From Lampris incognitus (lineage: Eukaryota; Chordata; Actinopteri; Lampriformes; Lampridae): a DNA stretch of 64,000 nucleotides. The notes under the pieces are model-generated. The model was not told where the DNA came from and did no database searches. It saw nothing but the letters and a program-made list of their open reading frames with translations. The stretch covers positions 27,197,163-27,261,162 of the forward strand of contig NC_079230.1 of NCBI RefSeq assembly GCF_029633865.1, in the 5' to 3' direction. Every line of letters begins with the position of its first letter. The stretch's first letter is position 1. Of this stretch, positions 1 through 29,697 are shown one piece after another. Position numbers and translations under genes: made by a program.

Positions 1-824
1 CAAGGGCTAGTGAGTCTACACACCCACTGTAGCTTCAGCAGGAAAATGTGCTTCTTCCTTAATATCTTAAAAACCCTTTCCAGGGGAAATAGTTTGTTTA
101 GTATAATTAGTGTTGTTGTGTAATCATATTGTAAACTATATTTGTAAATACAAATTTTGGTTTCACAATGTTTTGGGTAATAGCGACACCTACTGTTCAG
201 ATAAGTGAGCTACGTTGAATAGGCAAGCTACCGGTCATGTGACCAAGTTGACTAATTTGAGAGGAAACGCGTACATCGCCGGACCCATCTGAGGTTACAC
301 GCGGAGTAAAGGGTCTTTGCAGAAGAAGAGCATCAGTGCGACGTTAAAAGACAGCAATGACTCCTAAATTTCTGGTCAGAAGTCGCACACGGTGTGTGAT
401 TGTTCATCATTTTACCTTTGTGCAATTCATTTGTTGTGTCACAAGTTAATGTGAACGCAAGTTTCAAGAGTTTTAGTCGGTAAGCTACATGGCTAACTAA
501 ATCCTCATGGACACTAAAAGGTGTTGTCGCCCGCATCGCAGGAGACATCGCTGACCGCTCGACTAAAGGATCAAACCCGCCAGCCAGCGGCCAACGTGTC
601 TTCTTATCGATGCACGTTACAGTATTTTACTAAGAAATGGCTATTGGCCAACAGAGCCTAATTTCGCACTGATAATATGATAAAACGTAATTGTTTCATT
701 TCAGTTTTTAGCGGTGTTTGAAGTTGTGAAAGAAGACAATAAAACACTTGTCAAACATCAGTCGGCACGTAGTTTTGTCTGTACCAGAAGATAAGCTTTG
801 GGAGCAGTTACACACCGTTACAAG

Positions 825-959
825 TGTAACCGGTTATTTTCTTGCCCGGTGCGGGATTCGATACGAGGTGTACTGCACCACAAGGCGACGTCACTAACGG
901 CTCGGCTAAAGGGTCAGACCCGTTAGCTAGGGGCTAACGTGTCTTATCAGTAGTTTACA
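825..959 (-). repeat. tRNA-like-core MITE (TGTAA...TTACA), type I
   Basis: About 135 bp with TGTAA/TTACA ends. The centre carries A-box-like TAGCCGAGC and B-box-like TATCGAATCCC. Same family as the type I copies at 13755, 13988 and 20030. Confidence 0.6.
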
Positions 960-1574
960 CAACATTAAAAGAACCAAAGGTATAAATCCCCCAAGGCACG
1001 GCGAACACAAGTAGCTTTCTTGAACAGGTTTGATGAAGTCTCCAAATCTCCATCGACACCGTGAAAACGGTATACACGAAACAATACAATTAGCACAATT
1101 AACATAAAATCAGACCGCACATAACGTGGGCTACACGTAACGTACCTCGTTGGCTGCATGCCAGAATGAGGGAATTGTCCGTGAAACTCGCAATGATCGT
1201 CTTTGATCTCCTTGTGGCTTCCGTGACGAACATCAACCCACGATGCCCGCGAACAACGAGAAAAGACCGCGGGGCCACCCGACAGTCCACGCATCATGCC
1301 GCTAGGAAGCAGGCGGAAGCGCGCGACCGGAAGAGAAGGCGAAAGCGCGTCCCCCAAACAACGCGAGATCAGACACAAACGCACACATGGGAACGATCAC
1401 GAACAAATCAAATCACGTGTTACTCAACAATCAACGAACAAACAACGTACAAACCAATCATGGAATCAATTATTAATATGAAATGTTAATAACTATATAT
1501 AAATTGTATATCAATCAAGCGTCATGAAATGTATCAATGAACTGTATGCACCATTATGGCTAAATCTACAAAAG

Positions 1575-2005
1575 GTGTCCAGGCAGCGTAGCGGTCTATT
1601 CCGTTGTCTACCAACAGGGGGATCGCCGGTGCGAATCCCCGTGTTACCTCCGGCTTGGTCGGGCATCCCTACAGACAGTTGGCCGTGTCTGCGAAGCCGG
1701 ATGTGGGCATGTGTCCTGGTCGCTGCACTAGCGCCTCCTCTGGTCGATCGGGGCGCCTGTTCGGGTTGGAGGGGGAATTGGGGGGGGCGTGACCCTCCCA
1801 CCCTGGCGACACTCCTCACTGTCAGGTGACAAGCAGCGGCTGGCGACTCCACATGTATCGGAGCAGGCATGTGGTAGTCTACAGCCCTCACCGGATCGGC
1901 AGAGGGGGAGGAGGAGAGACCGGGACAGCTCGGAAGATTGGGATAATTGGCCGGATACAATTGGGGAGGGAAAAAAAGGGAGAGGGAGGAGGAGGAGGAG
2001 GGGGG
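1575..2005 (+). mobile_element. tRNA-derived SINE (type A), full length
   Basis: tRNA-like head (GCAGCGTAGCGGTCTATTCC; GGTGCGAATCCCCG), a body with GCGCCTCCTCTGGTCG and CTGGCGACTCCACATG, and an A/G-rich end near 1970-2005. The short reading frames seen across it are artefacts of the SINE. Confidence 0.75.
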
Positions 2006-2907
2006 GGAAAGAAAGAACCAAAAGTAAAAGGAATACAACTGTAATAGTTCTTAAAAGCAGCTATTATATACCCCCACCACGACCTGTTAACCTGGGCGCA
2101 TTCAGAAATGTATAGCTGGGTGGGCAGAGCTCCACTAGAGGGAGCACTCCCCGGGTTTAAACCAGGTCTCAGTGAGAAGCAGAAAGTCAAGGTCGAGGGA
2201 AGTAATTAAATCACTGAGGATGAAAGATTTATTTGACACGGACTGGGGCGTTTAAAAGAGCAAAAACAATTGGAATAAGGGGCTTAATTAGACTGGAATC
2301 ACCACAGCAGACTGTAATCAACTTATCTGGCCTGACAGTTGAAAACACATAATGCAGAGGGCAGTGGGTCGTGGCCTAATCCTAACAGGAATATTGTAAG
2401 AGCCATGGGGTGAGAGAGGACTCCCCTCTAGAAGAGCTGGTTTACACGGGGCAACGGGCGATAACGAACCGGAGACCCTGTGTTTTACGTAACAAAGTTT
2501 TTTGTTTTTTCTATCTATGGAACTAAGCTGGGGGCCTGTGTGGAGTGTAAATAGTCATTCACAAAAAACTGGCCACCAACATGCGGCTACTCCGCTTGTA
2601 GGGTGGATACGGTCTCTTCTAAAACAAAACAAAAAAAAAATTTTTAAGAAAAGAAAAGCGTTCCCAGAACACATCAAAATTGTCAATGAGACCTAAGTTA
2701 TGAGCTCTGCAGGAAGGCTGGAGCCACGTGTGGAGGCTGAGGGTCCTGCTGAAGCGCCCTACTCCACGAGCCACTGTGGGAATAGGACCGGCAATAAAAA
2801 CGGATTTTCCAGAACTTTCCATTTTTCTGGGTTTGAACATTATTGGAAACATTTGAGATAATGTATGTACACAACTCGGGGGGGGGGTGCAACATAGGTC
2901 TGGTCGT

Positions 2908-3342
<435 letters not shown>

Positions 3343-3960
3343 GTCTAGTTGTTTTCAGACAGTTGAATGTGGAAATCTTACAATTACAAATACTACACCC
3401 ATTTCTCTAATAATCCACAAGATGGCGCCGTGGTCCAATAGAGTTCCATAATCATTCAATCAAGGAGCATTATGTGGTTATCAAATGCTCTTCCTTGCTC
3501 TCGTTATTCGGTGTTTGCAGCCCCTACGTTAACCACGAAGAAGAGAAATCAAAACCACACTCCTGCGGTCTTGCGTAACGCGGTCTAACGCGGTGCCGCG
3601 CGAGACGATGTTGCAGATTACCATGACAAGTACATTCATCACCTTCCTCCTCCTCCTCCTCCTCCACAGAATGATTCATAAAGATGGGTTTCGATTCCCA
3701 CGACACCTCAAAGGCTGATTAGTAGAGAAGGCAATGATCAAACATGGTGTGGGGGGTGGGGGTGGGGGGGGTCATAACGACCCTAGCATATCATTTGTAT
3801 ACAGTAGCCAACTAATTAGAAACTCTACAGATCTCACTCCTTCTTAAGTCCACGACAGCGGGGCTTTATAGATCCCGGATGATGGAGTCCTTGACTTGAT
3901 GGACAAACAAACCCCCCCCCCCCCAAAAAAAAAAAAAGTCGACCGTTTCACACCGAAACT

Positions 3961-4404
3961 CACGCAATGAGCACAAGCGGAAGGAAATTGAACACCTCCG
4001 CGACCCCCTCCTCGTCTCTGCCGTTGGGAGCAGAAGTGAATCAGCTGATCAGAGTTCAGTCCCCGCTGCGCGCCGGCGCGTCAAAACGCAGCGAGACGCC
4101 GGACAGTCTCCCTCATCCGAGAGAGCGCGAGAGAGAGAGAGCGCGCGCGAGAGAGCGAGCGAGCGAGAGAGCGAGAGAGAGAGAGAACTTACAACAAAAA
4201 CACGCACAATGAAGAAGGGCAGCTTAGAAAGGATGAGTGACTAAAACACAGAGGTGACAAGTATTCCTCGGACCTCGTCGTGCGCGTCAAGATAAACTCG
4301 TCACACTCTTCTTCTTCTGCTTCTTCTACTTCGTCTTCTTCTTCTGCTGCTGCTGCTGCTGCCGCCAAGTGCGTCAAACTCAACCTGAAGTGCGTCTGGA
4401 GAAG
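3961..4404 (+). promoter_or_regulatory. candidate slc7a7 CpG-rich promoter and non-coding first exon
   Basis: A block rich in CpG (about 4000-4180, including GAGCGCGCGC runs) is followed by purine and CTG/TTC-rich sequence that ends in CTGGAGAAG/gtgaga, a strong donor at 4405. A matching acceptor (cccacag) ends at 9774, 154 bp before the slc7a7 start codon; an upstream mini-ORF of six codons begins right at 9775. Known slc7a7 genes have non-coding 5' exons. The link between the two sites is inference and needs transcript data; the block could instead be unrelated. Confidence 0.3.
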
Positions 4405-5466
4405 GTGAGACTAATTTACGAGTATAGCTAATCACGTATTCCAGGACTTCTGGTGGGACTTCTGATTGTTTTGTGTGTGTGTGTGTGTGGATATGTTGTC
4501 CCTGGTTTTAGTAAGTGAGGCTAATTTCAAACCACTGGTAATTACATTCTTATGACACTCCCGCCTAACTGCGCAAGTCATTAGTCAGGTCTGAAGTGTG
4601 CGTCTTGGTTGTTTAACAGGAACCATGCACACTGTAGGAAATGCACCGGTCAGATATGCTCGTTTTAACATCTGCAGTCCCCTGCAGGAGGTACAAGCGC
4701 ACCAACTACAAGACACGAGAATCAATAGCAGCAGCAGCAGTAATTGCTCTATTTAAAATAAATGAAATGTTGCTGTAAGTCGTTGGAGGTAAATGTGATT
4801 ATTGGTGAGTGCATGGCAGCCGTCTTAGGTGGATGGCAGAAAAGAGGGGCTTCAAAACTCCTATTCACCACAGAAATAACACGTGTTGATTTTTTTCTCT
4901 CTTCCGGGGACACAAATCAACACAGGCGCAGAATACAATGGCGCTTTGCATTGTGTTGATGGTCATTTTATATGCAGCTTTCATCAGCGGTGCTTTGGGG
5001 AAGGGCATCATCAACGGGATCAAATAGTTGTCTACGAGTTAAACTGATGTCTGCAACACGTGATGTCTGCAGACAAGCCAGTGAATTTACACTAAACGGT
5101 GTGTTTGACTGTTGTTGTTGTTGTTGTTGTTGTTTTAAGCGTGGGCCTGGGTGCTAGTTTTAGTGTGGTGGGATACGAGCAAGTTACTGTCTGCTTACAA
5201 CACGTGTCCGGGTCAAATCATTATTTATTAACTTCCAATGGCATTCCTATCTGATCGCACGAGTTCCACCAGTATACCTGTAGGCTGTTTGTAACTAATG
5301 ACCTTAGGTCTACATCAGATATCTGATGCCCCCTTCTGTTTTTTTTCTTTTCTTTTACAAAGGCTCTCTGGGAATTGTAGGAAATAGTGACCTTGAGACG
5401 TATTGAAAAGTCACTGCTCTTCATGAATGGAGACGTGGCGCGGCGTGTTTACGAGGCTGTGGCTTT

Positions 5467-5541
5467 AAACGGGGCGCGCGCGGGGACATCGCGACGCGCC
5501 GCGCGCGGGGACATCGCGACGCGCCGCGCGCGCCCCGTTTT
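5467..5541. repeat. very GC-rich palindrome with a 25-bp direct repeat
   Basis: Outer arms AAACGGGGCGCGCG and CGCGCGCCCCGTTT enclose two identical 25-bp units (5476-5500, 5501-5525) that contain GGGGACATCGCGACGCG. Confidence 0.8.
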
Positions 5542-5631
5542 CCACGGCAGGTTTTCGATTCTGCATTTTAGAAGGTGGGTTTATGCTGACATCTGATTAA
5601 TGGGTTTACTGTGACCCATCCAGTACACCTG

Positions 5632-5783
5632 ACGAACGACCAGACTCGCTAGCCCTTGGTCGACGGGTCGGACGCTTTAGTCGACTGGTTAACGTATTGT
5701 CGCCCGTTCATGCCGGAGACCCGGGTTCGCGTCCCGGCCGTGGCGGTTCCCCGGCTGCCCCCCCCAACCCCGAATTCGCTACA
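5632..5783 (+). repeat. tRNA-like-core MITE, type II
   Basis: Contains CGGGTCGGAC, TTTAGTCGACTGGTTAACGT (A-box-like) and GGGTTCGCGTCCCGG (B-box-like) and ends GAATTCGCTACA. Further type II copies or pieces: 1-33 (-), 545-621 (-), 11600-11732 (-), 13026-13142 (+), 19707-19764 (+, deleted centre), 20826-20980 (+) and 48187-48291 (-, in the UBL intron). Confidence 0.6.
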
Positions 5784-6549
5784 ATAGATTGAAGATGTCG
5801 CGCTAATATAACAAGCCCAGCTGTTGTAGCGCGCGACACACTAATTACATAACGAATCTAATTTGCGTTTTCTTCTATTTGAACAAAATCGTTTCGCTGA
5901 TTTGCTGTTCCGAGACTCAACAATGAGCGTCAGTAGCTGGACAAATAGCAAACAGGACAAGGATATTAAACACACAGAGCTATTCAAACAAGCGTGGCAT
6001 TATATCTCCGGGCGTCTTAAGCCTGTATACCAGGGGAAAGCGATATGTACTATATGCTCATCTCTAAGGCTGGGTGGAGGGGACAGCCTGTAACCTTGAG
6101 TGGATCAGAAGGACTTGTACTTATCAGCGGGGTTTGGACCTTGCACTCACCCACCGGGTGCCGCGCCCTTTTCTTAATATCTCTGGCATGCTTTTGATCA
6201 CGTGCAGGGACGCTCCATCTACTTTCCCGCTCCTCCGCCATGCACCACCGCCCGTCTCTCGCCCCCCCCCCCCCCCGTGTCTCCACCTGATGGATGTGCA
6301 CGTTTCTGCGTCTGCCCTCCGCTTCGCGTCCATGTTTCCTGGCTCAGCCTGTGGTGCAATAGATTTAATCCTGGTCAATAGACATTGTATTTTATCATGT
6401 CTACCTTGATAAAACTATTTCAATTCATATTTTGCTATCTCTCTCTCCCCCACTCTCTCTCTCTCAATCTCTCTCAAGTTTTCACTTCTTAATTTCTGTC
6501 TCCTGTCTCTATTTCTCTCATCTTTCTCTCTCTCTCTCAGCTCTCCTCC

Positions 6550-7295
6550 GTTCAGTTCAGCTCAGTTCAGTACAAATCAGTTCAGCTCAGTTGAGTTGAG
6601 TTCAGCTCAGTTCAGCTCAGTTCAGTACAAATCAGTTCAGCTCAGTTGAGTTGAGTTCAGCTCAGTTCAGTACAAATCAGTTCAGCTCAGTTGAGTTGAG
6701 TTCAGCTCAGCTCAGCTCAGCTCAGTTCAAATCAGTTCAGCTCAGTTGAGTTGAGTTGAGTTCAGCTCAGTTCACTTCAAATCAGTTCAGCTCAGTTCAG
6801 TTCAGCTCATTTCAGTTCAGCTCAGCTCAGCTCAGTTCAAATCAGTTCAGCTCAGTTGAGTTGAGTTGAGTTCAGCTCAGTTCACTTCAAATCAGTTCAG
6901 CTCAGTTCAGTTCAGCTCATTTCAGTTCAGCTCAGCTCAGCTCAGTTCAAATCAGTTCAGCTCAGTTCAGTACAAATCAGTTCAGCTCAGTTGAGTTGAG
7001 TTCAGCTCAGTTCGTACAAATCGGTTCAAATCAGTTCAGCTCAGTTGAGTTGAGTTGAGTTGAGTTCAGCTCAGTTCACTTCAAATCAGTTCAGCTCAGT
7101 TCAGTTCAGCTCATTTCAGTTCAGCTCAGCTCAGTTCAAATCAGTTCAGCTCAGTTCAAATCAGTTCAGCTCAGCTCAGTACAAATCAGTTCAGCTCAGT
7201 TGAGTTGAGTTCAGCTCAGTTCACTTCACATCAGTTCAGCTCAGTTCAGTTCAGCTCATTTCAGTTCAGTTCAGTTCAAGCTCAGCTCAGTTCAG
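6550..7295 (+). repeat. CAGTT/CAGCT pentamer satellite, block 1
   Basis: About 745 bp built from 5-bp CAGTT and CAGCT units, mixed with TGAGT, AAATC and ACAAATC variants in a larger pattern of about 110-130 bp. Lies before coding exon 1 of slc7a7. Confidence 0.85.
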
Positions 7296-7979
7296 GAATC
7301 AGGAACACTTTGTCATTTCACCTCATGTACTTGCGCACATGAAAGGAAACGAAATGCAGTTTTCCCCCAGCTCACAGCAGTGCAACATACACACAAAATC
7401 ACATTCAAGAACGACAAGAACACACATATTCAAACTAATGCATATATAAAAAAATTTTTAAAAAAAATCACTGTCCAAGGGAACCAACACCAGTCAGGAT
7501 GTCTGCATGAGCTAGCAGTTAGCCTAGCCTGGCCCGATTACCTGTCAGACCGCCCTCCGTGATTCCTCCGCGGGCGCAGCTCCAGGCAGAGGCCGTGGTC
7601 CCAGTAGCAACAGGACGAAGCAGATTAAGCCCTCCCAGCCGATCCAGTGGCAGCTCTCCCAGCCAAACACGGTCAGCGCCAGGTGAGGCCTCCGCCAGAC
7701 CGCCCTCGATGTTATCCGAACTGCCGGTCTGCGTGGGCTAGCAGTTAGCTTAGCCTGCCCCGCGTCCGCATCCTGTCAGACCAACCCTCGGTGGGAAAGG
7801 CCGCGGTCCCTGGGCCCACAGTGCAGCAGGCTAGCCGATCCAGCGCCAGCTCTCCCAGCCAACAAACGAAGACAAAAACTTAGACGCAGACGTGGACAGA
7901 GACACTGCATCGACGGTACTGGTTGAGGCCGCCGCAAATGTGAATTCGCGCCGCCATCTTCCCACATCGGAAGCAGTCA

Positions 7980-8562
7980 AGTTCAGTTCAGCTCAGCTCA
8001 GCTCAGCTCAGTTCAGCTCAGTTCAATTCACTTCGGTTCAGTTCAGTTCAGCTCAGTCCAGTTCAGCTCAGCTCAGTTCAGCTCAGTTCAGTTCAGTTCA
8101 GTTCGGTTCAGTTCAGCTCAGCTCAGCTCAGCTCAGCTCAGCTCAGCTCAGCTCAGCTCAGCTCAGCTCAGTCCAGTTCAGTTCATTTCAGCTCAATCCA
8201 GCTCAGCTCAGCTCAGCTCAGTCCAGTTCAGTTCATTTCAGCTCAGTCCAGCTCAGCTCAGCTCAGCTCAGTCCAGTTCAGTTCATTTCAGCTCAATCCA
8301 GCTCAGCTCAGCTCAGCTCAGTCCAGTTCAGTTCATTTCAGCTCAGTTCATTTCAGCTCAGTCCAGCTCAGCTCAGTTCAGCTCAGTTCAATTCAGCTCA
8401 GTCCAGCTCAGCTCAGTTCAGCTCAGTTCAATTCAGTTCAGCTCAGCTCAGCTCAGCTCAGCTCAGCTCAGTTCAGCTCAGTTCAATTCAGTTCGGTTCA
8501 GCTCAGTCCAGCTCAGCTCAGCTCAGCTCAGCTCAGTCCAGTTCAGTTCAGCTCAGCTCAAC
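7980..8562 (+). repeat. CAGTT/CAGCT pentamer satellite, block 2
   Basis: About 580 bp of TTCAGCTCAG-type units, cleaner than block 1. The open frame of 240 aa that crosses it is Ser/Gln/Leu repeats and is not a gene. The 680 bp between the blocks carry unrelated repeat-like sequence. Confidence 0.85.
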
Positions 8563-9323
8563 CCAGCGAGCTTTACTGGCAGGACACACATGTGAACATA
8601 TTGCCAAAGCATAGATTTGAACATACAGGAAATAGAAGTGGAATAAGATGAAATAAAAATGGATTCCATCGTAAATAAACAGATTCTTCACATAAATGAA
8701 TGCCCATCTCGTTTTATTTCTCCATCTCTCTCGCTCGCCTTCTCTTTGTATCTCCGTCTAACTGTATCACTCGTTAATTCCCATCATTCCTTGTTGGATC
8801 AATTTCCAGATCCATCCGTTCCTCTGTTCTCTCTATCTCGGTCTGAGGCCGGCCTGCTGGAGGCCCTCATTTAACCATCGTCTAAATCAATGTTGGCGGC
8901 TGTTGGACCGGACCCTGTTCTGTTCTGCTGCTCACAAGTTATTTCCTCATGTCAGCAGGATTTCCAGTACTTTTTTTTTTTTTTGCATCCTCAAGGTGAA
9001 CACTAACACAAGTCCGATATGGGCTTTGATGAGGCGCCCTCGTTCTCCTTCAAATCCTCGCAAAAACCATGTGGCGATTCAGGGTGTGTGGCTATGTATT
9101 CACGGGTCTGGGGTTTTTCACCGGGTCTTGTCTGAGAATAAGTCGCCCCTCGCGTCATGCTCATCTTTACACTTACTACATACATACCGAGGGTGGTGAC
9201 ATGTGATGGGTCACCATGCTGACAGCTTATAAACTCTGTGTGTGTGTGTATGTGTGTGTGTGTATGGATGGATGGGTGGCTGTGACTCAAATTCTATGTG
9301 CAAGTGTGTGTGTGTGTGTGTGT

Positions 9324-9354
<31 letters not shown>

Positions 9355-9928
9355 AGGGAGAACTGTTAGCGTGAGCGAGGCCTGAAGACGGCACAGGGAC
9401 TTAATGGTCACAAATGAAGACACAGCATTTTCAGATCCACTGCGTGGTCGCCTCTCTTCCTCACTCTGTCAATACACTCAACCTTAAAAGGCCATTTGCT
9501 GGGTTGCCTAATACCTCTCAAATTGCTCTCAACCCCAACAGCGGGCACACCGTGTTTCAACGTGCGCGTGTGTGCGCACCTGTTTGCATATTATTGTGCA
9601 CTTGTTTCCATGTTAACGTCTGTGACACGTAGACATTTATTAGTTTGGCCTGTCATTGAAAAGCCAGCGGAGAACAGAATACCAAATTGTTTAATTGCTC
9701 ACGAAACAACTGCGTTGCTACACGTAGGTATGCCGCCCATGGTAACCGCCTCCTCCTCCATCTTGCTCCCACAGATGTCACCGGAGGGTCCTTAGCTGCA
9801 GAAACATTTGATCCTTCCTCCTCACATCGAATAGGAGAAACCCCACACCAGCGGCTGAAATCTCCTCCAACCGACAGCCTCTCGCACATCCCCGAGTCCT
9901 CTTTTGGCCAGCCGCCCGCGTGCAACCA

Positions 9929-28014
<18,086 letters not shown>

Positions 28015-28697
28015 GGGGTTTTGAACTGCACCCTGCTGGAGACTGACGACGACCCTGCAACCCCCCCCCCCCCCCCAAAAAAAAACCAAACAAACGCTGA
28101 ACCATCACTCATCCTGGCCTGTCACTGTCACTGGGATTTAACGCATAAAGATTAAACTTGAGCTCAATCTCTGACCCGTCAACCACTCGTCACCTCAGTG
28201 AAAACCGTCAAAGGATGTGCCATGGTGCGGGAAGTGTCGCTGAAGCCGACATTCCTTTAGTATGTGGGACTTCAGAGACAACAGTTTTTACACCCCTTCA
28301 CATTTGCACCCAGTCTCTTATTGAACTGCACCTGAATTGATCTGCCCAATCCACACGTGGCCAGTGTTAAGTGTGTGAAATTGCATATATATATATATAT
28401 GTTGTAATGGTGCCTGGAGATAACTTTTTTTTTTAATTAAGTTTTAACTGGTGAATTATTGAGGATGAACTGTTTAAGCAGAAAGGAGGACATGTTTGAA
28501 ACTGAAAGCACTGCTGACCTTGAGAAATGTCCTTGCATTATTATTTTGAGGAGAAGGAACAGAGGTAGTGTAAGAGAATATGCAACTCCCCCCTCCGTTT
28601 ACTCATCTGAAAGGGGGAGACCATAAATATTTGTCTTGTTGCACATGCATTGTGTCATAATTGAAGGTCTAGTGGAGTTAAGGGCTATTTTTACATG

Positions 28698-28703
28698 AAT
28701 AAA
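28698..28703 (+). terminator. poly(A) signal candidate of slc7a7
   Basis: AATAAA lies 684 bp after the slc7a7 stop codon; a second one is at 28813-28818. The 28015-28820 stretch has no other recognisable gene and is most simply the 3' UTR. It contains a short (TA)n near 28386-28400. Confidence 0.45.
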
Positions 28704-28989
28704 CTACTTCAAATTGCCTTCTCTCTCAAACATGGGCTATTGAAATGTGGTGGGGGGTTGAGAAGGGTGAGTACAGAAGTAGTTAAATAGCAAGAGACTT
28801 TTATGTATTTATAATAAAATTACATGTTGACAATAGAAATGGTATTTTTCTTTCATTTTTCTCTGCTTGGAAATCTAATGCATTAATCAATCCAAAGAAC
28901 ACACACAAAAACAAAAAACAAACCTGAACGTTGAGGATACAGCCAATGGGGGTGTATACAGTCTACAGATCGTCTGCTCATCCTGTTGT

Positions 28990-29366
28990 AAACCACCATC
29001 CGGGTCACGGCACCAAAGATGTCACATCGAACACCATGCCCCCCTTAAGTAAACAGCCTGCACGGACCACTGGAGGGGTCCTTTTTTCCCTCCTAGTGTA
29101 CTCACCCCGCCAGCAACCGATCATGTCCCCACAACCCCCAGCCGTACCTCTATTCCCACTAACAATGTAAGTGTTCAAGGCCCAGCCACCTGGAGTCCTG
29201 TTCCCTGTCTGTCTTCCCGGCCCTGTACACATCACCGAACACAACACGGAGACCTTACTGGGGCTCACCACCTGAAAGACAGGGTTACATCTTTGGTGCC
29301 GTGACCTGGATTTGAACCAGGGTTGCTGTGGCCACAATGCAGAATACTGACCACTATACAATACTG
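28990..29366 (-). mobile_element. tRNA-His-derived element flanked by an inverted repeat
   Basis: The minus strand from 29366 to about 29300 follows tRNA-His(GTG): GTATAGTGGTCAGTATTCTG, anticodon context TTGTGGCC, B box GGTTCAAATCC and CACGGCACCA with the CCA written in the DNA. The acceptor 5' strand is missing, so it is no tRNA gene. The 3' stretch CACGGCACCAAAGATGT recurs inverted at about 29003-29022, closing a 360-bp unit. It lies between the two convergent host genes. Confidence 0.5.
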
Positions 29367-29562
29367 TATTTGTCTATGTCTGTCTATGTCTGTCTTGCAC
29401 TTTTTGACAAAGCCACAGCCCTTATTTAATTTTTAGCATGTGCCTGCACGTTGTTTTTAATGACAATAAATTGAATTGAATTGAACTGAATTGAATCATA
29501 AGTCCAAAACACACATCAAGCTCCACACCACAGAAATCATGGTAAGGTAGCACATTTTGTCC

Positions 29563-29568
29563 TTTAAT
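29563..29568 (-). terminator. poly(A) signal candidate of oxa1l (ATTAAA)
   Basis: On the minus strand ATTAAA lies 130 bp beyond the oxa1l stop. No AATAAA was seen on this strand in the 300 bp after the stop, so this common variant is the best candidate. Confidence 0.3.
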
Positions 29569-29697
29569 TAGAATATTACGCTGGTAATGACCCCTGCCCC
29601 CCACGCATTCCTCTTTTTTAACCCCTTCCATAATTTATCTATCCATTAATATGTACATGATTCACCAGGCTATCACACTCTTGGGCAGTCATTCTCT

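Noticed and set aside
7892-8614. 240-aa open frame of Ser/Gln/Leu repeats
   Set aside because: It is the translation of the CAGTT/CAGCT satellite; no splice sites or conserved residues.
29299-29366. tRNA-His gene
   Set aside because: The 5' acceptor strand is absent and CCA is encoded, so it is a retro-derived fragment.
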